This document shows positions 1 to 5,589 of a DNA stretch of 8,907 nucleotides, one piece after another; the stretch's first letter is position 1; each line of letters opens with the position of its first letter. The position numbers were made by a program, and so were the translations under genes. The notes below the pieces were generated by a model. It was not told the DNA's origin, did not search any database, and saw only the letters and a list, made by a program, of their open reading frames with translations. The DNA lies in NCBI GenBank assembly GCA_020024115.1, contig JAHHUF010000071.1, forward strand, positions 1 through 8,907, read 5' to 3'. The stretch comes from Anaerofilum sp. GTDB taxonomy: Bacteria > Bacillota > Clostridia > Oscillospirales > Ruminococcaceae.

Positions 1-2
1 TT

Positions 3-350
3 TTATCTTTGCGAATTTTTCAAATATTCTCGCAAGGTGTGTCCTGTTTCCCGCTTATAAAACTTTGAAAAATAATGAATTGAACTAAAATTAAACATAT
101 CTGCCAATTCTGTGAAATTTTTATCCATTTGATGAGTATGATATTCTATCCTGCTCACAACACTTTTGCGGTAATACTGCATTACACTATATCCTGTCAC
201 TTCCCGAAACATCCGTTTCAGTTGTGTTTCACTCAAATTAAACCGACTGGTTACATCCATAAAAGTGATATTGTTATAAATGTTTTTATTCAGATATGTC
301 ACAATCTCACGCACAATTTTATCTTTTCTGTTCTTTTTTGTTAATCTTTT
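3..350 (-). pseudogene. AraC-family regulator, C-terminal DNA-binding domain only (5'-truncated)
   Basis: The reading frame encodes a complete AraC/XylS-type double helix-turn-helix domain. The first HTH lies around the segment DVTSRFNLSETQLKRMF. The second lies around FTELADMFNFSSIHYFSKFYKRETG, which matches the family signature near the C-terminus. It ends in a proper stop at 3-5. The frame is open only from 350; an in-frame stop lies at 351-353. The only usable start in that stretch is a GTG at 314, with no Shine-Dalgarno sequence before it. Full-length members are usually 250-300 residues, with an N-terminal sensing or dimerisation domain that is absent here. A stand-alone AraC DNA-binding protein of about 103 residues is possible. 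However, the missing start signals and the equally truncated DUF4091 tail next to it favour a deletion remnant. The domain assignment is secure; the pseudogene status is inferred. Confidence 0.75.
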
Positions 351-381
351 TTATAATAAAGTTATAATATTTTCAGAGGTT

Positions 382-644
382 TTTATTCGAGGCGATGCCT
401 TTTTGGTGTATCCCGGCAAAGATGGCTCTGCTGCGGCAAGACTGCGTTTAAAAGTGATGCGTGAGGCATTTCAAGACAAACACGCTTTAGACACATTGGA
501 GCAACTGGCAGGGCGAGAAACCGTTGTGGCATTGATTCAAAAACATCTTGAAAAAATCTGCTTTCCCACTATCCTTCTCAACCAGAAAAACTGATTGCTT
601 TACGACAAGAAATCAACCAGACAATTGCTCAATTGAATAGTTAA
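382..644 (+). pseudogene. DUF4091-type protein, C-terminal remnant with frameshift
   Basis: The frame from about 382 reads RGDAFLVYPGKDG, followed by LRLKVMREAFQDKHALDTLEQLAGRE. This is the characteristic C-terminal end of DUF4091 proteins, which are often linked to glycoside hydrolase family 123-like catalytic domains and sugar metabolism. Everything upstream, including the catalytic region, is missing and there is no start codon or ribosome site for it. The frame breaks at a run of six A (551-556). Moving to the -1 frame there restores the expected family ending, SHYPSQPEKLIALRQEINQT, to a stop at 642-644. Without the shift the protein stops at 592-594. The remnant lies 15 bp before the oxidoreductase start, so the two were probably once one operon. 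The family assignment is from remembered sequence pattern, so fairly but not fully sure. Confidence 0.7.
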
Positions 645-648
645 AAAT

Positions 649-654
649 AGGAGG
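649..654 (+). promoter_or_regulatory. Ribosome binding site of the Gfo/Idh/MocA oxidoreductase
   Basis: An AGGAGG-type sequence ends five bases before the ATG at 660. It fixes the start and shows that translation signals of this gene survived the damage to the gene upstream. Confidence 0.85.
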
Positions 655-659
655 ACACT

Positions 660-1811
660 ATGAAAAAAATTGCATTTATTGGATTTGGACTTCGGGCTCA
701 AACAATGCTCAAAGCATTTCATGGAATTGGGGCAGAACTGCAAGTGTGTGCAGTAGCTGACCCCAACTGGAAAGAACTTTCCTCTTTGGTAAAAAATGAC
801 CCATTTTTTGAAAACACTCAATTTTATAACACAGCAGAGGAAATGCTGCAAAACCATACCCCTGACGGTGTGTTTATTGGAACACGCTGCAATTTGCACA
901 CAGAATATGCCCCTATGGTGCTGCAAAAACAGATTCCTCTCTTTTTGGAAAAGCCTGTTTGTATCAACGAGGAGCAGTATAACACTCTTTTGCAGGCATC
1001 AAAAAGTCAGCGGCACAATACAGTTGTTTCTTTCCCATTGCGTTTGACCTGCATTGTCCAACAGATGAAACAACTTGCAGAAAGTGGTGTTTTGGGTGAG
1101 ATTGTCACTGTACAAGCAATCAATAATGTTCCTTACGGCAGTGTTTATTATCATAGCTGGTATCGAAACGACGCTTTGACAGGGGGATTATTTTTGCAAA
1201 AAACCACCCATGATATTGACTACATCACCTATATTCTCAACAAACGCCCTGTATCTGTTACCGCCAAAACTGCAAAAATGTACTTTAAAGGAGATAAAGA
1301 GAAAGGGTTACGCTGTGAGGACTGTTCGGAACTGCACACCTGCCCAGAAAGCAGTTTTGTTGTAAAACATATCAACAAGGAAGACCCCACGGGAGAATAC
1401 TGCTGCTTTGCAAAAGATACAGGCAACGAAGATGTTGGTGCCGCTTTGTTTAGCTGTGAAGATGGAACCATTATTTCTTATCACCAGACTTTTTTGGTCA
1501 AAGGGGAAGCTGGGCGTCGTGGTGCAAGATTTATCGGAACAAAAGCCAGTGCAGAGTTTGATTTTTACACCGCACAATTGCACATTGATTACTATGACGG
1601 AAAGCACACCGCCACCCACCAATTCCACTACCCTGAAGGGCTTGCACACTTTGGTGGAGATGAAGCATTGGCACGAGAATTTATGGCTGTTCTGGATGGC
1701 AAGGCATCTGATACCGACTTAGAACAGGGTTTGGCAAGTGCTGCGGCTTGTCTTGCTGCAAAAAAATCTGCACAGACACAGCAAATGGTTTCAATTGAAT
1801 ATGGATTTTAA
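660..1811 (+). CDS. Gfo/Idh/MocA-family NAD(P)-dependent oxidoreductase
   Basis: A 383-residue protein of typical length for this family of sugar and inositol dehydrogenases. The N-terminal Rossmann fold carries GFGLRA at residues 8-13, a glycine-rich nucleotide-binding loop. EKP at 97-99 is the family signature, with the lysine in the active site. KTTHDIDY at 181-188 supplies the usual catalytic His/Asp pair (H184, D187). An insertion with cysteines at 219, 222, 228, 248 and 249 could bind a metal; a similar cysteine-rich insert occurs in a subset of predicted dehydrogenases. The C-terminal region carries the FGGDEALAREF segment that is common near the end of such proteins. The substrate cannot be read from sequence. 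The upstream DUF4091 remnant suggests carbohydrate catabolism, probably once under the neighbouring AraC regulator. The gene is intact, with an ATG behind a strong ribosome site, but its original promoter may have been lost; I see no clear replacement. Confidence 0.92.
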   Translation: MKKIAFIGFGLRAQTMLKAFHGIGAELQVCAVADPNWKELSSLVKNDPFFENTQFYNTAEEMLQNHTPDGVFIGTRCNLHTEYAPMVLQKQIPLFLEKPVCINEEQYNTLLQASKSQRHNTVVSFPLRLTCIVQQMKQLAESGVLGEIVTVQAINNVPYGSVYYHSWYRNDALTGGLFLQKTTHDIDYITYILNKRPVSVTAKTAKMYFKGDKEKGLRCEDCSELHTCPESSFVVKHINKEDPTGEYCCFAKDTGNEDVGAALFSCEDGTIISYHQTFLVKGEAGRRGARFIGTKASAEFDFYTAQLHIDYYDGKHTATHQFHYPEGLAHFGGDEALAREFMAVLDGKASDTDLEQGLASAAACLAAKKSAQTQQMVSIEYGF

Positions 1812-1837
1812 TTGAATTTTTGGAAAACTATCTATAT

Positions 1838-1883
1838 AAAAAATGGACAATTCGCTACTATCAGCAATTGTCCGTTTTTCTTT
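1838..1883 (+). terminator. Rho-independent terminator after the oxidoreductase
   Basis: A perfect 8-bp inverted repeat (GGACAATT at 1845-1852, AATTGTCC at 1866-1873) encloses a 13-base loop in which GCT/AGC can pair further. It is followed by a T-rich tail (1875-1883) and preceded by an A run, so it could work in both directions. It lies 27 bp after the stop codon. Confidence 0.85.
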
Positions 1884-2094
1884 AAACGAATTCACGATTT
1901 GCTTTGATTCAAGAACAAAGTACAGACCAGACGGGTTTTGGGAAGGCAACTCCTAAACAAAATTCTATGAGGAAAAATGAGCGATATATAAATTTTACAT
2001 AGTGGTAAAATCTTACTCTAAGAAACTGATGTACTTTCTCTCATTTCCTACTGCCGCTTTTGAGAAAAATAACAAACTAAAATTTTTCTTATCA
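1884..2094. other. Intergenic stretch without a convincing gene
   Basis: About 210 bp separate the oxidoreductase terminator from the end of the broken minus-strand gene. I see no RNA gene or element ends. Two short plus-strand frames look slightly protein-like: one contains KYRPDGFWEGNS before a stop near 1955, and the other runs about 38 codons to near 2000. Neither has a start with a ribosome site, so at most they are relics of a lost gene. An AT-only inverted repeat (AGAAAAAT 2063-2070, ATTTTTCT 2082-2089) just past the minus-strand stop is too weak to call a terminator. Confidence 0.4.
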
Positions 2095-2652
2095 TCAAAT
2101 GAAATCTTTCGTAATCAAGAAAGATGTATATGGATTATCGCTGATATAGGTTGTTAGACTGTGAAATAAATCAATTGCTTTTTCACAATCATCTTTATTC
2201 ATGATGGTAAAATGGTAATCTTCACTACTTCCACCAAAGGCGATAATGTATAAATCCTCTAATTGCTGTGAAAGTTCTGCCAACCATTTAACAATATTGT
2301 TATCATCTGAAATTTTTTCTCTGTCAATAGGAACGGATAGTCCTCGTGCTGTCTTAATATTCTCAATGTACCAAAAAAGTCCTCTAATTCCGGTGCTCCG
2401 GCATCTGTGGAAATAAGATAAAATTGCGGCTTCACAAGCTGTTTGTCCTCATCAGCAACATTTCGATATGGGTCATTTTCATCAACATCACTGCCAGAAA
2501 AAACATATAAAATCGATTCTATTCTGTCGTCTTCATCAGAATCTTTTTCGATACAGTCTTTACAACGACGAAAGACTGCCTCCTTATGTCCGCAAAGTAC
2601 CATGGCGCAAAAATTTTTCAATATATCAAACTTGGTCTGAATCAAGTTTCAT
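2095..2652 (-). pseudogene. Unrecognised acidic cytosolic protein, frameshifted (about 185 residues if repaired)
   Basis: I do not recognise this gene with confidence. A strong AGGAGG (2661-2666) sits 8 bases before an ATG at 2652-2650, but that frame stops after MKLDSDQV. Dropping one base in the triplet T run (2628-2630 on the plus strand) would join it to the main frame, which continues DILKNFCAMVLCGHKEAVF and then an acidic stretch, SDVDENDPYRNVADEDKQLV. A second break lies at six A (2373-2378, plus strand). Moving to -1 there gives a continuous frame: FWYIENIKTARG, then PIDREKISDDNNIVKWLAEL, then EDLYIIAFGGSSEDYHF, with a stop at 2095. The repaired protein has no signal peptide or membrane segment. 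The C-terminal part faintly recalls small alpha/beta proteins of the DUF6630 kind, which I cannot confirm. It could still be partly expressed from a TTG at 2645. Confidence 0.65.
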
Positions 2653-2660
2653 TCGTGTTT

Positions 2661-2666
2661 CCTCCT
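2661..2666 (-). promoter_or_regulatory. Ribosome binding site of the frameshifted gene
   Basis: A perfect AGGAGG on the minus strand, 8 bases from the ATG at 2652. It decides the original start, even though that frame now ends after eight codons. The only start in the long frame, a TTG at 2645, would sit 15 bases away, too far for efficient initiation. Confidence 0.8.
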
Positions 2667-2686
2667 GTTCAGCTAATTATGGACAA

Positions 2687-2715
2687 AGTATACTATAAAA
2701 TTATGAATAATTTAA
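2687..2715 (-). promoter_or_regulatory. Weak candidate promoter of the frameshifted gene
   Basis: On the minus strand, TATACT (2692-2687) makes a good -10. It is preceded at 17 bases by TTAAAT (2715-2710), a poor -35. I see no terminator between the end of tmcAL (2769) and this gene, so read-through from tmcAL is also possible. Confidence 0.35.
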
Positions 2716-2768
2716 TCTATCGCTTTTTCACAAGCATATTTACAGAATAGTTATGATGGCTGTCATGT

Positions 2769-4010
2769 CTATGTTTGTTTCTTATGCTTCTCTACCATAT
2801 ATGAGCATTTCCCTCTTGTTTCAAACAATTTTTCCCGTATTACAAACCCGTTTGTATAGGCTGTTCCCATCGGCTGGATGGATTGTCTGCACAAGGCTGA
2901 CAAATTTTCTGCATTATTATGCAGCTTTGCCACCAAAGTGGTTTGTGTATTGCTATTTTCTAACTTTGCCAGACTTGAGGCGGCAGGCAAAGATGGTACA
3001 GACTGTTTAAGCAATTGCAGCCCCGCCTGAGATGCTCCCACAAAATGCAGATAGGGCGGCAAGGCAGGCAAACTTTGCGGTACTTTCAAAGCTGCATCCA
3101 ACACCAACCGTCGCAACCGTGCGTGTGGATAGCGTTTGCACTTCATATTTATATAGAGTTGTTCTAAAGATGTGGCAGTTTTCAGCCCTGAAAGCAGCCG
3201 ATTTTCCAATCCTTCAGCAACACCTCTGATTTGAAAAATTTCTTCTTTTTCCATCTGGCGCAATCGGCTCAAAATTGCAATATCCATTGCTGTTCTATCC
3301 AGCAAAAGCCCCTGCTGTTCCGCTTGCTGATATAATTTTTTGCAGCATTGAGGGGTATATTCTGCCCATCCATCGACTCCATGTTTAGCAGTTTGCAGCC
3401 GCAGCCAACTTGCACTGGCAAACCCACCTGACGGCGCTCCGCCATGTCCTGCTCCTTGCCGCCGAATTGCCACCGGTTTTATTTTGGATTTTTGTGTCAA
3501 AATTGCTTTGCAGTATTCAATCCCTAAAATATCATTGGGCTTTTCCAAAAACGGCAAGGCTTGGGGACAAATTTTTTCCATTGCACGCATTCTTGCCAAC
3601 GCAAAGGAATCTCCTTTATTCAGTTCTTGTTTGAGAGCTTGGGCAAATGCTTCACTTTGCAGAACCTCTGCGGTTTGCATCAGTGGGGTGGCATCTCCGC
3701 TCTCACTTCCAAAAATAAGGCTGTCCACACTGCCCAAACTGTCCAGCAAAGACAGAGCCGCCGCCCCAAACTGCTCCGCAGAACTGGCTGCGTATGGGGC
3801 TGGCAGTTGAATCACCAAATCTGCCCCAGCCAGCAAAGCAGCCTTTACCCGTGTATGTGCTGGCAGGATAGAAAGACCGCCGCGCTGCACCACACTTGGG
3901 CTGACAACACACACCACTGCCTTTGCCCCCATTTGTTTGGCTTGCTGTATCTGCCATTCATGCCCTGTGTGCAGGGGGTCGTATTCAGCAATAATTCCAA
4001 CCACATTCAT
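2769..4010 (-). CDS. tmcAL: tRNA(Met) cytidine acetate ligase TmcAL
   Basis: A 413-residue protein of the TmcAL (formerly YlbM/DUF795) family, close to the usual length of about 400. The family activates acetate with ATP to acetyl-adenylate and makes N4-acetylcytidine at the wobble position of elongator tRNA-Met. The start is the ATG at 4010, because the family's N-terminus is MNVVGIIAEYDPLHTGH and AAGGA/GGAG ribosome sites lie just upstream. The open frame extends 28 codons further (to 4094), but that lysine/glutamine-rich part is leader. Visible motifs: the HxGH nucleotidyltransferase signature at residues 14-17 (HTGH), VQRGG at 41-45, FGSE at 100-103, PNDILGIEY at 158-166 and RRQGAGH at 183-189. 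The usual SGNF/SGHF before QRG reads SPSV here, and NPFH reads DPLH. It is divergent from ackA, an arrangement I recall from other Clostridia. Confidence 0.9.
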   Translation of the reverse strand: MNVVGIIAEYDPLHTGHEWQIQQAKQMGAKAVVCVVSPSVVQRGGLSILPAHTRVKAALLAGADLVIQLPAPYAASSAEQFGAAALSLLDSLGSVDSLIFGSESGDATPLMQTAEVLQSEAFAQALKQELNKGDSFALARMRAMEKICPQALPFLEKPNDILGIEYCKAILTQKSKIKPVAIRRQGAGHGGAPSGGFASASWLRLQTAKHGVDGWAEYTPQCCKKLYQQAEQQGLLLDRTAMDIAILSRLRQMEKEEIFQIRGVAEGLENRLLSGLKTATSLEQLYINMKCKRYPHARLRRLVLDAALKVPQSLPALPPYLHFVGASQAGLQLLKQSVPSLPAASSLAKLENSNTQTTLVAKLHNNAENLSALCRQSIQPMGTAYTNGFVIREKLFETRGKCSYMVEKHKKQT

Positions 4011-4104
4011 TACAATCCTTCTCCTTTCTTGTAAAATTCTTTGCTTTTTTTGCTGTTTCCTACCATTTTTTTGTTGTTTTCCTTGCTGTTTCACAATCTA
4101 TGGG

Positions 4105-4133
4105 TTGAAAATATTATTTTCTCATTATATAAT
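4105..4133 (+). promoter_or_regulatory. Sigma-A-type promoter of ackA
   Basis: TTGAAA (4105-4110), a spacer of exactly 17 bases and a perfect TATAAT (4128-4133). Transcription would start near 4140, leaving a leader of about 165 nt before ackA. The -10 lies inside the palindrome ATTATATAAT (4124-4133), shared with the opposite promoter. Confidence 0.8.
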
Positions 4134-4152
4134 TAGAACAGGAATTTTACAA
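4124..4152 (-). promoter_or_regulatory. Sigma-A-type promoter of tmcAL (divergent, overlapping)
   Basis: On the minus strand TTGTAA (4152-4147) is followed after 17 bases by a perfect TATAAT (4129-4124). Transcription would start near 4117, giving a leader of about 107 nt to the tmcAL ATG. The -10 overlaps the -10 of the ackA promoter. Confidence 0.75.
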
Positions 4153-4192
4153 GAGAAGGCAAACGGCTTTTCTTTTGCAAATTGCAGTTCAT

Positions 4193-4225
4193 ATATCCCA
4201 ACAGATTCAAGATTCTGTGGGATAT
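4193..4225 (+). promoter_or_regulatory. Hairpin in the ackA 5' leader
   Basis: ATATCCC plus ACAGA (4193-4205, with one bulged A at 4200) pairs with TCTGT plus GGGATAT (4214-4225) around an 8-base loop. No T run follows, so it is not an ordinary terminator. It falls about 55 nt into the predicted leader and 80 nt before the start codon. It may be an RNA structure or a protein-binding inverted repeat; I do not recognise a known class. Confidence 0.5.
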
Positions 4226-4304
4226 TTACAGGTTTGACGGTGAGAATAGAGTTTTATTCAACAGCAAACCTAAAATTAAATTTTTAACTTTTGGAGGAAA
4301 TAGC

Positions 4305-5501
4305 ATGAAGATTTTGGTTATCAATTGCGGTTCGTCTTCGCTGAAGTATCAGCTAATCGACATGGACGGCGAGAAAGTTCTGTGTAAAGGTCTGTGTGAT
4401 CGTATTGGCATCGACGGCAGCAACATTACTCATAAGGCTAATGGCAGTGAGTGGACTGAAACTGTTCCTTTCCCCAACCACACTGAGGCTTTTGCAAAAG
4501 TAGTGGAAATGATGACCACAGGCGAAGGCGCTGTTGTTAAGGATAAAAGCGAAATTGATGCAATCGGTCACCGTGTTGTTCAGGGTGCAGAGTTCTTCAC
4601 CAAGAGTGAAGTTGTTACCGATGCCATCATTGACAAAATCGAGGAGATTGCTCCTTTAGCTCCTGTGCATAACATGGCTCATGTTCAAGGTCTGCGCAGT
4701 GCAAAGGCTATATTTGGTGCTGAAACTCCCAATGTTGTTGTATTTGACACCACCTTCCACCAGACAATGCCCCAGAAAGCATTTATGTATGGTGTTCCTT
4801 ATGAGATGTATGAGAAATACTCCATCCGCCGCTATGGTGCACATGGCACCAGCCACCGCTATGTAAGCATGGCTGCTGCTGAGTATCTGAACCGCAGCGA
4901 CCTGAAAATGGTTACTTGCCATCTGGGCAATGGTTCTTCCATCTCTGCTGTTGAAAATGGCAAATGTATCGACACCAGCATGGGTCTGACTCCGTTGGCA
5001 GGTGTTCTAATGGGTACTCGCTGCGGCGACATCGACCCCAGTGTTGTCACCTACATGGAGCAGAAATTGGGCATCCATGGTCAGGATATGGCAGATTATC
5101 TGAACAAAAAATCCGGTTTGCTGGGTGTTTCCGGTGTTTCCAGTGACAAGCGTGACATTGAAGCTGCTATCGAAGCCGGCAACGAGCGTGCTTTGCTGGC
5201 AAGCGATATGCTGAACTATCAAATCAAAAAATATATTGGTGCTTACAGTGCTGCTATGGGCGGTTTGGACTGCATTGTTTTCACTGGTGGTATCGGCGAA
5301 AACGACAAAGCACTGCGTGCTGCTGTATGTGAAAACATGGAGTATTTGGGTGTTAAGGTTGATGCTGAAAAGAACAAACAGCGTGGTGCTGACATCATCG
5401 ACATTTCTGCTGATGATTCCCGTGTAAAAGTTCTGATTGTATGCACCAACGAAGAGCTGATGATTGCTCGTGATACTCAATCTTTGGTTTCCGGCAAATA
5501 A
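4305..5501 (+). CDS. ackA: Acetate kinase
   Basis: A 398-residue cytosolic enzyme of normal family length that interconverts acetate plus ATP with acetyl phosphate plus ADP. In a fermenting anaerobe it makes ATP while producing acetate. The ATG at 4305 is chosen because GGAGG (4293-4297) lies 7 bases upstream and NCGSSSLKY must sit at the N-terminus; the longer frame from 4182 is leader. Catalytic and binding residues known from the Methanosarcina enzyme are present: N7, R90, D148 (VVFDTTFHQTMP), H180 (RRYGAHGTSHRY), R239 (GVLMGTRCGDIDP) and E384 (CTNEEL). The ASKHA-fold phosphate loops CHLGNGSS (205-212) and FTGGIGEN (326-333) are intact. Codons often end in C, unlike the accessory genes, which fits strong expression. 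Phosphotransacetylase (pta), its usual partner, is not in the window; the next gene is an unrelated transporter behind a terminator-like hairpin. Confidence 0.98.
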   Translation: MKILVINCGSSSLKYQLIDMDGEKVLCKGLCDRIGIDGSNITHKANGSEWTETVPFPNHTEAFAKVVEMMTTGEGAVVKDKSEIDAIGHRVVQGAEFFTKSEVVTDAIIDKIEEIAPLAPVHNMAHVQGLRSAKAIFGAETPNVVVFDTTFHQTMPQKAFMYGVPYEMYEKYSIRRYGAHGTSHRYVSMAAAEYLNRSDLKMVTCHLGNGSSISAVENGKCIDTSMGLTPLAGVLMGTRCGDIDPSVVTYMEQKLGIHGQDMADYLNKKSGLLGVSGVSSDKRDIEAAIEAGNERALLASDMLNYQIKKYIGAYSAAMGGLDCIVFTGGIGENDKALRAAVCENMEYLGVKVDAEKNKQRGADIIDISADDSRVKVLIVCTNEELMIARDTQSLVSGK

Positions 5502-5529
5502 TTGATTGATTTTTTGCTTTTTATATTTC

Positions 5530-5572
5530 GCCGCAGGGTTCGACTTCGTTCCCTGCGGCAAATTATTTTATC
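5530..5572 (+). terminator. Probable terminator after ackA
   Basis: A perfect 9-bp GC-rich stem (GCCGCAGGG 5530-5538, CCCTGCGGC 5551-5559) with a 12-base loop, 28 bp after the ackA stop. The tail, AAATTATTTTAT, is AT-rich rather than a clean T run, so termination may be incomplete and feed the MATE gene, for which I see no clear promoter of its own. Confidence 0.7.
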
Positions 5573-5589
5573 AAGAAAAGGAGAAGAAA

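Noticed and set aside
280..381. Plus-strand extension of the DUF4091 remnant frame up to an ATG at 280
   Set aside because: It reads antisense through the AraC fragment, has no ribosome site, and its translation (many F, hydrophobic) does not fit DUF4091.
3561..4034. 157-codon plus-strand frame opposite tmcAL
   Set aside because: Lies entirely antisense to a well-supported conserved gene; no ribosome site and no recognisable motif.
4011..4094. N-terminal extension of TmcAL by 28 residues
   Set aside because: The family begins at MNVVGII, ribosome sites precede 4010, and the extension is low-complexity Lys/Gln from an A-rich leader.
4020..4100. Tandem repeat in the tmcAL leader (GAAACAGCAA-like units)
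   Set aside because: Only two partial copies in A-rich DNA; too degenerate to call a repeat array.
4182..4304. Earlier start for acetate kinase
   Set aside because: It would translate the leader hairpin and the ribosome site; the family N-terminus and GGAGG fix the start at 4305.
5007..5561. 184-codon minus-strand frame opposite ackA
   Set aside because: Shadow of the codon bias of ackA; it starts inside the terminator and resembles nothing.
5506..5589. Upstream start for the MATE protein
   Set aside because: It would encode the GC-rich terminator hairpin; AAGGAG and the family N-terminus support 5590.
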